A stretch of 64,000 nt of DNA. It comes from Sphingobacteriaceae bacterium (GTDB lineage Bacteria > Bacteroidota > Bacteroidia > B-17B0 > Aurantibacillaceae). The notes under the pieces are model-generated. The model was not told the DNA's origin and made no database searches. It saw nothing but the letters and a program-made list of their open reading frames with translations. This document shows positions 26,643-34,923 of this stretch, in pieces. Where the stretch lies: the NCBI GenBank assembly GCA_947480015.1, contig CANKBS010000005.1, forward strand, positions 1-64,000, in the 5' to 3' direction. Numbering within the stretch: the stretch's first letter is position 1; every line of letters starts with the position of its first letter. The position numbers and the translations under genes are program-made.

Positions 26643-26762
26643 TTAATTACAGTTGTCACAGTCTTTACCGGTCTTCTTTTTTTTCTTTCTAAAAAAAAAC
26701 TTGTAAATTAAAAAGGCAAGGGCCGTTATTAAGAGAACATATACCACTACCTGTTGAATCAT
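26643..26762 (-). CDS. Small Cys-tailed membrane protein, FeoB-associated family-like
   Basis: This is a 39-residue open frame. It begins MIQQVVVYVLLITALAFLIY, a single membrane helix, followed by a strongly basic segment (KFFFRKKKKKTGK) and the terminal DCDNCN. This layout, one helix, a Lys-rich stretch and a final C-x-x-C-like tail, matches the small FeoB-associated Cys-rich membrane proteins (PF12669). That family is often unannotated because of its size. The ATG lies two bases after the TAA of the cocE-like gene and the stop is 20 bases before nnr, so translational coupling is likely. There is no feoB nearby in the window. Metal binding by the two Cys is an inference. Confidence 0.7.
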   Translation of the reverse strand: MIQQVVVYVLLITALAFLIYKFFFRKKKKKTGKDCDNCN

Positions 26763-26763
26763 A

Positions 26764-28644
26764 TTAATATTTTAGAATCGGTAAAATAATACTGGAAGCT
26801 TTTTGTGCATCGTGAAAAATGGTGATCTCAGAAGAAATAAAATCCTTATCCTCACATTTATAAATGTCAACGTACTGCTGCGGATTACGATCAAACAAAG
26901 GGAACCAGGTACTCTGAATTTGGATCATTAGTTTGTGCCCTTGTTTAAAGGTATGGGCCACATCGGGCAATACACATGTTACCGTATCATTTTGATTGGT
27001 GTCAAATGGCTGAGGTTTATCAAAACCATGGCGGTATTTTCCACGCATAATTTCAGCACGCACCAGCATCTGATAACCGGCCATTTCAGCTTCATTTTTT
27101 ACGCCCTTACAACAATAAGAAGTATCGTATTGAAAATTATCGGGAAACACATCAATCACCTTTACTACAAAATCGGCGTCACTGGTACTTAAGTTCACAA
27201 TTAAATTAGCAATCACCGGTCCCGCTAAAACCATTTCGGTTTGTAAAACTTCTGTTTCAAAAACCAATACATCACTTCTGCGCGCGGCAAAACGCTGATC
27301 ATCGTCCATATACTCGCGGGTGCGTCGTGAATAAACGTTTTCGGCATAAGGCACCGGTTTGTTCGGATTGGAAATGTAGTTGGATTGTGAAAAGGATTTG
27401 CTTGGTTTATCAAAGGATAATTTTTGATTTTCCTGTAAATAAATGCTTCGGTTGTTGACCATGTTTGGTGGCCAGCTTCCAAAACTTCGCCAATTATTTT
27501 CACCGGTAAAAAATACAGATGCCTCGGCAAGCGCATCTGCAGAGCCTTTTCCTCTTAAATAGTACTCGAAAAAAGGAATTTCTAAATTCGTTTGATAATA
27601 CTGTGAGGTTTTAGAACCAAAGCGCACATTGCCTAAATAGCCGCCCTCACTGCGCAACCAGCCACCATGATACCATGGACCCATCACCAGTTTGTTAGTC
27701 GTACTGGGTGATTGGGCTTCAATGGCCTTGTATAAATTCCAAGCACCCCAACAATCCTCCGCATCAAAAGTGCCACCAACCACTAACATGGCGGGTTTCA
27801 CATGTTTAGCGGCACGGCGCGCATCGCGACTCTGCCACCAGGCGTCGTAATTAGGGTGTTCACATAAATCGTTCCAAAATTTAATACTGTCGCCCAAAAG
27901 TTTTTTGAAATTTTTAAGCGCCCCCTGTTTTAAATAAAAACTGTAAAGATCCTTTTCCGGAAAAACGAATCCCTTGTCCGATTCGGTAGTTGGCTTTGGA
28001 CGAGGCTTGCCGAAGCCTGAATAAAAATTAAAGGCATCACCCAAAGCAAAGGCGCCATTGTGATGAAAATCGTCACCAATAAACCAATCGGTAACCGGTG
28101 CTTGCGGACTCACCGCTTTTAATGCCGGATGATTACTGAGCGCAGCCATGGTGGCATAGAAGCCCGGATAGGAAATGCCAAACACACCCACGTTGCCGTT
28201 AGTGTTGGGAAGGTTTTTTACCAGCCAGTCAATAGCATCGTAAGAGTCAGAAGCTTCATCAATATCTTTTTTGGTTTTTTTGTTTTCTATAAATGGACGC
28301 ACATCCACAAATTCCCCTTCACTCATGTATTTACCACGCACATCTTGAAACACCAGAATGTAATTTGCTTTAATATAATTGGCCCAGTGTGTGGTATACA
28401 AATTGGCTGAGAATTTATTTTTTCCATAGGGCGCAACCGAGTAGGGGGTGCGCAGCATTAAAATGGGATGTTTTTCTGATTTATCATTTGGACTATAAAT
28501 TGCCGTAAAGAGTTTTACGCCATCGCGCATGCTAATCATAACTTCCTTTTTGCTGTAATTTTTGGCAAGCCAGGCGGTGTCAATACTTTGAGCCTTAAGG
28601 CTGATTGAAAAAATAAATAGTACACTAAAAATTTTATGAAACAT
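26764..28644 (-). CDS. Secreted CocE/NonD family alpha/beta-hydrolase (acylase or X-Pro dipeptidyl-peptidase type)
   Basis: This 626-residue protein has a signal peptide (MFHKIFSVLFIFSISLKAQ). The N-terminal alpha/beta-hydrolase carries the family signature: MRDGVKLFTAIYSP, LMLRTPY, FQDVRGKYMSEGEF, and the nucleophile Ser158 in GISYPGFYA. A catalytic Asp is likely in GTFDAEDCWG, and a His in MGPWYHGGW. The C-terminal jelly-roll domain (about 400-620) ends in TCVLPDVAHTFKQGHKLMIQI, as in cocaine esterase and glutaryl-7-ACA acylase relatives. It probably hydrolyses an ester or amide bond in the periplasm; the substrate cannot be told. It leads an operon with the 39-residue protein and nnr. Confidence 0.88.
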   Translation of the reverse strand: MFHKIFSVLFIFSISLKAQSIDTAWLAKNYSKKEVMISMRDGVKLFTAIYSPNDKSEKHPILMLRTPYSVAPYGKNKFSANLYTTHWANYIKANYILVFQDVRGKYMSEGEFVDVRPFIENKKTKKDIDEASDSYDAIDWLVKNLPNTNGNVGVFGISYPGFYATMAALSNHPALKAVSPQAPVTDWFIGDDFHHNGAFALGDAFNFYSGFGKPRPKPTTESDKGFVFPEKDLYSFYLKQGALKNFKKLLGDSIKFWNDLCEHPNYDAWWQSRDARRAAKHVKPAMLVVGGTFDAEDCWGAWNLYKAIEAQSPSTTNKLVMGPWYHGGWLRSEGGYLGNVRFGSKTSQYYQTNLEIPFFEYYLRGKGSADALAEASVFFTGENNWRSFGSWPPNMVNNRSIYLQENQKLSFDKPSKSFSQSNYISNPNKPVPYAENVYSRRTREYMDDDQRFAARRSDVLVFETEVLQTEMVLAGPVIANLIVNLSTSDADFVVKVIDVFPDNFQYDTSYCCKGVKNEAEMAGYQMLVRAEIMRGKYRHGFDKPQPFDTNQNDTVTCVLPDVAHTFKQGHKLMIQIQSTWFPLFDRNPQQYVDIYKCEDKDFISSEITIFHDAQKASSIILPILKY

Positions 28645-28767
28645 ACATGCCGGTTTTTATCGATGAGCCAAGTAAAAGTAAGGGTTTTTTGATTAACAAT
28701 TAGTAGTTAAAAACATTGGAAGCAATGAAGCCGATCGCAAGGGCATTCCCTCTATATTTAAAGGATA

Positions 28768-31455
28768 ATGAGCGCAGAAAAGAAAAATAAGTTTAGAGGA
28801 GCCGCCACAACCGAAAATGTCGTTGAGGTAGAAGAAAATCCCATTCACCGCAACGACGTGGTGGATTACGAGCAAAAACCTGCGGAAAAGAAAAACAAAA
28901 CTAAGAACGCCCAAAAGGTCTCGGAGTCAAAGCCCGAGCCAAAGGCAGAAACCAGTGCTTCAAATAAAGATAAGCCCGGATTTGTGCAACGCTGGCAACA
29001 GTTTTTGATTTTTTATAAGGACGAACGCACACAAAAAATATTCGGACTTATTCTCATTTTATTGTCGGCTTATTTATCCATAGCCTTTATTTCTTATTTC
29101 AGCACCTGGGATTTGGATCAGGATAAGGTATTAGGAAATCGTGCCGATTTGTTTTTGCCCGAAACCAAAGTGAATAACTGGCTGGGGAAAATTGGCGCCC
29201 TTGTTTCGCATTTCTTTATGTACAAATCATTCGGTGCCGCTTCCTTTATTTTGGTGCCGGTGCTATTTATGTTTGGTTTACAAAAATTAATTCAACGTGA
29301 GTTTATTCGTGTAGGCGCCTTTAATGCTAAATGGCTTTTCTTAATGGTATGGTCATCCATGGTTTTGTCCTCTGTATTTTCAGAACGTTTATTTTTTATG
29401 GGCGGTGGTTTTGGCTATTTTGTGAATGATTTACTCAGCAATTATCTTGGTAGCATGGGACTCATAGCCCTGCTGGCCTTTTCGGTACTTACCTTTTTGG
29501 TGCTTAGTATTAATCTTTCGTTTCAATTACCCGCAAAACCTGTGCTACAGGCCGATGAAAGTATAGAAGCCGAGCTGACGACAAATGAGGAAGAAGAACA
29601 AGCACAAAAAGAATTTAATGCCTCTTTTAATCGTCCACGCGAACCAAAACTTACAGCCGAGGAAGAAGCTGAGCTTTTAAATTTTGAGTTGATCAGTAAA
29701 AACAAAGAAGAGGAAGTGGGTCCTGAAAGCAAAGAAGACATTGGTATGGAGGTGATTAACACCAATGAAGAAATACCAAATCCTTTTAAAGAGGAAACAG
29801 CCATTGATCTTTCCATAGTAAACGACACGCCGGAACCATCCTCCCCCAAAGCAGAACCCGAATTAGAAATAGCGCCCATCTCCCAAGAACCTGAGGTGAT
29901 AGAAGATGAGAACAAAGCGGCAAAATTAGTGGAACAGTTTGGCGAATACGACCCAACCCTCGATCTGGGTTCATATCAATTTCCAAGTTTTGAATTGCTG
30001 AATGATTATGGTAATATACACAGCAAGGTTAATCAGGAAGAACTCATTGCCAACAAAAATAAAATTTTAAGTACGCTTAAAAATTACGGCATCGAAATCG
30101 ACAAAATCATGGCTACGGTTGGACCAACCGTAACCTTGTACGAAATTGTGCCGGCTGCCGGTGTGCGCATTTCCAAAATTAAAAATCTGGAAGATGATAT
30201 TGCCTTAAGTTTGGCAGCCCTTGGTATTCGTATCATTGCGCCTATTCCGGGTAAAGGCACCATAGGTATTGAAGTGCCAAATCAAACACCCGAAATGGTG
30301 CCCATGAAAAACATTCTGGCATCCGAAAAATTTAATAATTCACAATTCGAATTACCGATTGCTTTAGGTAAAACCATCAGCAACGAAATTTTTATCGCCG
30401 ATCTGGCCAAGATGCCTCACTTGCTGATGGCTGGTGCTACGGGTCAGGGTAAGTCAGTAGGATTAAACGCTGTACTGGTTTCCTTGTTGTATAAAAAACA
30501 CCCTTCGCAGGTAAAATTTGTGTTGGTTGATCCCAAAAAAGTAGAACTTACTTTATTCAATAAAATTGAACGGCACTTTTTAGCCAAGCTGCCAAACTCC
30601 GACGAGGCTATCATTACCGATAACACCAAGGTGATACACACACTTAATTCACTGTGTATTGAAATGGATAACCGCTATGCCTTGCTGCAGGACGCACAGG
30701 TGCGTAACATTAAAGAATACAATACCAAATTTGTAAACCGTAAATTAAATCCAAACGACGGACATAAGTTTTTGCCTTACATTGTTTTAGTGGTGGATGA
30801 GTTTGCCGATTTGATTATGACGGCCGGGAAAGAAGTGGAAACCCCCATTGCCCGTTTAGCGCAATTGGCAAGGGCCATTGGCATTCACTTAATCATTGCC
30901 ACCCAACGTCCATCGGTAAATATCATTACAGGTACCATTAAAGCGAATTTCCCGGCACGTATAGCCTTTAGGGTAAGTAGCAAAATAGATAGCCGTACCA
31001 TTTTAGATTCGGGTGGAGCCGATCAGTTAATTGGTCGCGGTGATATGTTATTAAGCACCGGAAACGACCTTATTCGTATACAGTGTGCTTTTGTAGATAC
31101 ACCGGAGGTTGAAAAAATTACCGAGTTTATTGGGAATCAAAGGGCTTATCCAAGTGCGTTCTTATTGCCGGAATATGTGGGTGAAGAAGGGGACTTAGGA
31201 AAAGTAGAGGTGGATTTAAGTGAACGTGATAAAATGTTTGACGATGCCGCTAAATTAGTGGTGCAGTTTCAACAGGGTTCCGCTTCCTTTTTGCAGCGTA
31301 AATTAAAACTTGGTTATAACCGTGCCGGCCGTATCGTCGATCAGTTAGAAGCAGCCGGATTTATTGGTCCCTTTGAAGGCTCCAAGGCCCGCGAAGTGCT
31401 TATTAAGGACATGGCTCAGATGGATGAAATCATTCAGAAGTTAAAAGGCCGCTAA
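28768..31455 (+). CDS. ftsK: DNA translocase FtsK
   Basis: FtsK moves chromosome DNA through the division septum. The 895-residue protein starts with a charged cytoplasmic tail (1-75), followed by about four membrane helices between residues 88 and 255. A variable acidic linker follows (about 260-395, rich in Glu). The alpha/beta motor has Walker A GATGQGKS with Lys562, VDPKKVEL, Walker B IVLVVDEFADLI, and IATQRPSVNIITGTIKANFPARIAF. The C-terminal gamma winged-helix domain (about 825-890, SFLQRKLKLGYNRAGRIVDQLE) should read polar DNA motifs. AAAGGA stands before the ATG. lolA follows, a neighbourhood also found in other phyla. Confidence 0.96.
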   Translation: MSAEKKNKFRGAATTENVVEVEENPIHRNDVVDYEQKPAEKKNKTKNAQKVSESKPEPKAETSASNKDKPGFVQRWQQFLIFYKDERTQKIFGLILILLSAYLSIAFISYFSTWDLDQDKVLGNRADLFLPETKVNNWLGKIGALVSHFFMYKSFGAASFILVPVLFMFGLQKLIQREFIRVGAFNAKWLFLMVWSSMVLSSVFSERLFFMGGGFGYFVNDLLSNYLGSMGLIALLAFSVLTFLVLSINLSFQLPAKPVLQADESIEAELTTNEEEEQAQKEFNASFNRPREPKLTAEEEAELLNFELISKNKEEEVGPESKEDIGMEVINTNEEIPNPFKEETAIDLSIVNDTPEPSSPKAEPELEIAPISQEPEVIEDENKAAKLVEQFGEYDPTLDLGSYQFPSFELLNDYGNIHSKVNQEELIANKNKILSTLKNYGIEIDKIMATVGPTVTLYEIVPAAGVRISKIKNLEDDIALSLAALGIRIIAPIPGKGTIGIEVPNQTPEMVPMKNILASEKFNNSQFELPIALGKTISNEIFIADLAKMPHLLMAGATGQGKSVGLNAVLVSLLYKKHPSQVKFVLVDPKKVELTLFNKIERHFLAKLPNSDEAIITDNTKVIHTLNSLCIEMDNRYALLQDAQVRNIKEYNTKFVNRKLNPNDGHKFLPYIVLVVDEFADLIMTAGKEVETPIARLAQLARAIGIHLIIATQRPSVNIITGTIKANFPARIAFRVSSKIDSRTILDSGGADQLIGRGDMLLSTGNDLIRIQCAFVDTPEVEKITEFIGNQRAYPSAFLLPEYVGEEGDLGKVEVDLSERDKMFDDAAKLVVQFQQGSASFLQRKLKLGYNRAGRIVDQLEAAGFIGPFEGSKAREVLIKDMAQMDEIIQKLKGR

Positions 31456-31556
31456 TCATCTTTTTTATTTTTTCTGGCATCGTTTTGACCTAAAATCAGG
31501 ACAAGTCCCAAAATATGATAAATCTCAAAGCTTTTCGCTGTTTGTTAAACCTTTCT

Positions 31557-31564
31557 TATCTTTG
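31557..31564 (+). promoter_or_regulatory. -7 box (TATCTTTG) for lolA
   Basis: This perfect TAnnTTTG match lies 40 bases before ATG 31604 and argues against an in-frame start at about 31562. A TTTT stretch 20 bases upstream is a weak -33 candidate. Confidence 0.45.
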
Positions 31565-31603
31565 GCGGTCTATAATTGGACCAATATTTGTTTGATTAAA
31601 ACT

Positions 31604-32257
31604 ATGAAAAAATTCTTTTTATTGCTTTTTATTGCCCTAACCGTTACTATCAGCGCACAGGATCAGGATCCGAAGGCCAAGGCCATATTGGATGAGCTAA
31701 GCAAAATTACCAAAGCGTATAAAACAATTTCGGCCGATGTGGTGTATACCATGTTTAATAAGGATAAGAAAGCCCTTGATAAACCTCAAACCTGGAAGAT
31801 TATGGTGAAAGGTCAAAAGTTTAAACTTGAAATTCCCGGTACGCTGATTGTTTGTGATGGTAAAACTTTGTGGAATTATAATAAAGACGCCAAGGAAGTG
31901 ACCATTAAGAATTTTGACCCCGCCAGCGAAGAACAAAATCCGAGTACCATCTTTACCATTTACGAAACGGGTTATAAATACAAATACGATAAGGAAGTAA
32001 CGGTTGGTGGCGTACTTTGTCACGGCATTGATCTTTTCCCGGCAGTTAAACCGGAAAAGAAAAAATTTCATACCGTAAAAATATTCGTGAATAAAACTAA
32101 AAAACAAATAGTTCAGATTAAGATGATGATGAAAGATGGCGGCACTTCGGTGTATGACATCAAAGTGATGAAGCCAAACGTAGAGATGCCGGATAATAGC
32201 TTTGTGTTCGATCTCAAAGGCTTTAAGGCCGATCAAATCAGCGACGAGCGCGATTAA
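31604..32257 (+). CDS. lolA: LolA-like outer-membrane lipoprotein carrier protein
   Basis: This 217-residue periplasmic protein starts with a signal peptide (MKKFFLLLFIALTVTISAQ). The LolA-like fold is visible as one helix (AKAILDELSKITKAYKTISADVVYTMFN) and a series of beta strands: WKIMVKGQKFKLEI, VCDGKTLWNYN and VTIKNFDP. It ends in NSFVFDLKG. LolA shuttles lipoproteins from the inner to the outer membrane. I chose ATG 31604 because it starts the signal peptide. It stands 148 bases after ftsK with its own -7 box. Confidence 0.85.
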   Translation: MKKFFLLLFIALTVTISAQDQDPKAKAILDELSKITKAYKTISADVVYTMFNKDKKALDKPQTWKIMVKGQKFKLEIPGTLIVCDGKTLWNYNKDAKEVTIKNFDPASEEQNPSTIFTIYETGYKYKYDKEVTVGGVLCHGIDLFPAVKPEKKKFHTVKIFVNKTKKQIVQIKMMMKDGGTSVYDIKVMKPNVEMPDNSFVFDLKGFKADQISDERD

Positions 32258-32298
32258 TCTTTATTTAGCGGAAGTTTATACTAACGTGTATCGTTTGC

Positions 32299-32321
32299 AA
32301 GCCGGCGTTCGTGCCGGGCTG
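32299..32321 (+). terminator. Hairpin after lolA, weak terminator candidate
   Basis: AGCCGGC and GCCGGGCT can pair around a six-base loop with one bulged G. Few T follow, so it may be a transcript-stabilising hairpin rather than an intrinsic terminator. Confidence 0.35.
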
Positions 32322-32417
32322 CCTTTATGATAAATTTACGGAATGAACGGAGGCGAAAGGTGTACGCCCAAATAAAAAGATTGTGTTTGATTGGTTTAGA
32401 CCGTGATCTTGGTGGAA

Positions 32418-33638
32418 TTATCTACTAATAACAAATCGTTTATTAATGGCTTCGGCATTTTTCGATTTTACTTGCAAAGAATAAACCCCCTGCTGAAAGT
32501 CATCTGTTTTTATTTTCACTGCTCCATCCTTAAATGATATTTCTTCTTCACGAATAAGTTGACCTAGGCTATTGTAAATACTCAGAGAATTAAAATCTTT
32601 GAATAATTCAGAATTTGTTATTTTCAACTCCAAAAAATCCTGAGCCGGAATCGGGTACACTTTTAATTCTTCGCTAAGTAATTTTAGTTTTTCAAGACCA
32701 ACCAGATTCATATGAACTACAACCGTATCCCATTTTGTACTACTGCAATCTAACTCTTGGCGAACAACATAAGTCGTTGTGATTGTTGGCTTCACCCATA
32801 ACCCCGAAATCGTATCAATCGAGGTTGTCATATTTGGAAGCTTATACCAAATACATCCTTTGTCAACTGCGAAATCACTTTCACGGCCTATGTATGCGCT
32901 ATCACCAATTATGATTGATTTATCAAGTCCGGCGTAGGCAGGTAAATTGACTTCTATGCAACTCACTGCATCAATGCAAGCATCTGTAAAGACTGTAGGT
33001 AAATATGTTGGGTTAATGAGTGAAGTTGCAACTGAGCCGTTGGATTTAAAATTTCCAACTAAAGCATATTTTTCTAATCCACTAGCAACGAAAGTACCTG
33101 TAATGGGTACCCAATTTAAAGTATCACTTATAATATTGTTATTTGCGTTTTGAATTTGAGGACTAATATAGCTAAGTGGTAACGTACATTTAGAAATCGT
33201 ATCAAGTAGGCTACTTCCAAAATAAATTCCAAACCCATCCATACCGTAAGTACTTGTATTTGCAATGTTTACATAAAATTTTACGCAATATACCTTACCT
33301 GCTAATAGTTCCTTCTTTAATCTGTTTTTTAAATATGCCCTCTGGCTATTAGCCGTCATGTCAAAGAATGTCCCTAAAACATAAGCATTACCGTTTTTCG
33401 GGTATTGAAATGTGTTAGTGTTTATTGGAACATTTGCAAGATTTACACAAGTACTGCAATAACTTCCAGCGTATTTATTTGAATCAATATTACTCCAAAA
33501 CTTCGCTATGGAAGAGTAATTAGGCTGATGGCAATAATAGGTGGCTTCAAAACTTCCATTATTTATATAATTCCCGATCTGTTGTGATTCCATTTTAAGG
33601 CAAACAATCATTAAAAAAGATAAGCCGATTCTTCTCAT
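32418..33638 (-). CDS. Secreted T9SS type A protein with N-terminal NGSFE-type domain, tandem paralog 2
   Basis: This 406-residue protein has a signal peptide of about 18 residues. The N-terminal domain (20-235) opens with GNYINNGSFE and ends in CIDAVSCIEV, the layout of a carbohydrate-binding-like jelly roll. A linker or Ig-like segment (235-320) contains GRESDFAVDKGCIWYKLPN and WVKPTITTTYVV. The final 80 residues (KVYPIPAQDFLELKI ... NKRFVISR) are a type A T9SS sorting domain. It is a clear tandem duplicate of the next gene upstream: the linker and the start of the sorting domain are nearly identical, while the N-terminal domain has diverged. Only 30 bases separate them, so they form an operon with the large metalloprotease gene. 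The ligand is unknown. Confidence 0.8.
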   Translation of the reverse strand: MRRIGLSFLMIVCLKMESQQIGNYINNGSFEATYYCHQPNYSSIAKFWSNIDSNKYAGSYCSTCVNLANVPINTNTFQYPKNGNAYVLGTFFDMTANSQRAYLKNRLKKELLAGKVYCVKFYVNIANTSTYGMDGFGIYFGSSLLDTISKCTLPLSYISPQIQNANNNIISDTLNWVPITGTFVASGLEKYALVGNFKSNGSVATSLINPTYLPTVFTDACIDAVSCIEVNLPAYAGLDKSIIIGDSAYIGRESDFAVDKGCIWYKLPNMTTSIDTISGLWVKPTITTTYVVRQELDCSSTKWDTVVVHMNLVGLEKLKLLSEELKVYPIPAQDFLELKITNSELFKDFNSLSIYNSLGQLIREEEISFKDGAVKIKTDDFQQGVYSLQVKSKNAEAINKRFVISR

Positions 33639-33668
33639 TACAATTGGGAAAATAGAGTTTAATCTTAT

Positions 33669-34892
33669 CTACCTTGCTATAACCAGCTTTTTAGTAAGTG
33701 CTTGATGGGTAGTGTTTCGTATAGTTATAAAATAAATACCACTTTGTAAACTAACTGTATTTATTTTTACTGTTTTTTCATTAAAATCAATTTCCTCTTC
33801 ACTTATCACTTGACCAAGATTATTACTAATAGTAATTGAGTTAAACTCTTTAAACAATTCAATATTTGAGATTTTTAATTCTAAAAAATCCTGTGCCGGG
33901 ATCGGGTAAATTTTTAACTCTTCAGTAAGAAATTTTTGTTTCTCGAGCCCAACGAGGTTCATGTGAACTACCACAGTGTCCCACTTTGTACTACTACAAT
34001 CCAATTCCTGTCGAACAACATAAGTTGTTGTAACCGTTGGCTTCACCCATAATCCAGAAATCGTATCAATAGGGGTGGTCATGTTTGGAAGTTTATACCA
34101 AATACAACCTTTGTCAACTGCAAAATCATTTTCTCTACCTATGTAAATACTATCACCTGGTGTTATCGATTTATCAGGACCGGCGTAAGCAGGTAAATTG
34201 ACTTCTATACAGGAAACATCATCATATAATATTTCGTTAGCAATTGTAGGCAAATTAGTTGGGTTAATTAATACTGTATCGGTAGCATTGTCGCTTTTAA
34301 AATTACCGAGAACCATATATTTTTCCGTACCATCGGCTGTAAACGTACCAGTAAAAGCCACCCAATTTAAAGTATCTGTTAAAAAGTTAGTTGGAGGATT
34401 CTGAATTTGAGGGGTTAAATAGGTTATTGCTTTATCGCAAATTTTTATAGTATCAAGGTTAGTACCGCCAAAATAGATACCAAAACTATTTATCCCGTGT
34501 GTTGATTGATTTGTAATGCTATAGTAAAGTTTCACACAATATACTTTCCCGGAAATTAAATTTTGTTTTAATTCATTTCTTGGATAACCTCTCACGCTCG
34601 CAGAACCCATTATAGCAAGTAAACTACTCAACATATAATTATTTCCGGAATGAGGCCATTGATAGCAAAAACTACTTTGAGGGACAGTTATTGATGGTGG
34701 AAGTGAAGTCATTATTCTACCATAGTATTTTGTTGAATCAATTGCATCCCAGTATTTTGCTCTAAGTGGGGGGCTATAACTTTGACAATTTAAACATGCT
34801 TCAAAACTACCGTTTTTAACGAAATTTCCGATTTGCTGAGATTCAACTTTAAAGCAAACAAGTATTAAAAAATATATTACAATTGTTCTCAT
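33669..34892 (-). CDS. Secreted T9SS type A protein with N-terminal NGSFE-type domain, tandem paralog 1
   Basis: This 407-residue protein shares its whole architecture with the neighbour at 32418-33638. It has a signal peptide, then GNFVKNGSFEACLNCQ, a beta-rich domain ending ILYDDVSCIEV, the segment DKGCIWYKLPNMTTPIDTI, and a type A T9SS sorting domain (KIYPIPAQDFLELKI ... TKKLVIAR). The first domain resembles the NGDMES segment inside the 1860-residue protein encoded 31 bases upstream, so the three genes share a module. The paralogs may bind related ligands at the surface or process products of the large enzyme; this is an inference. Base composition is visibly more AT-rich than in the housekeeping genes around it. 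Confidence 0.8.
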   Translation of the reverse strand: MRTIVIYFLILVCFKVESQQIGNFVKNGSFEACLNCQSYSPPLRAKYWDAIDSTKYYGRIMTSLPPSITVPQSSFCYQWPHSGNNYMLSSLLAIMGSASVRGYPRNELKQNLISGKVYCVKLYYSITNQSTHGINSFGIYFGGTNLDTIKICDKAITYLTPQIQNPPTNFLTDTLNWVAFTGTFTADGTEKYMVLGNFKSDNATDTVLINPTNLPTIANEILYDDVSCIEVNLPAYAGPDKSITPGDSIYIGRENDFAVDKGCIWYKLPNMTTPIDTISGLWVKPTVTTTYVVRQELDCSSTKWDTVVVHMNLVGLEKQKFLTEELKIYPIPAQDFLELKISNIELFKEFNSITISNNLGQVISEEEIDFNEKTVKINTVSLQSGIYFITIRNTTHQALTKKLVIAR

Positions 34893-34923
34893 TTTAATAG
34901 GGCAAAATTCGGTTAAATCTTAT

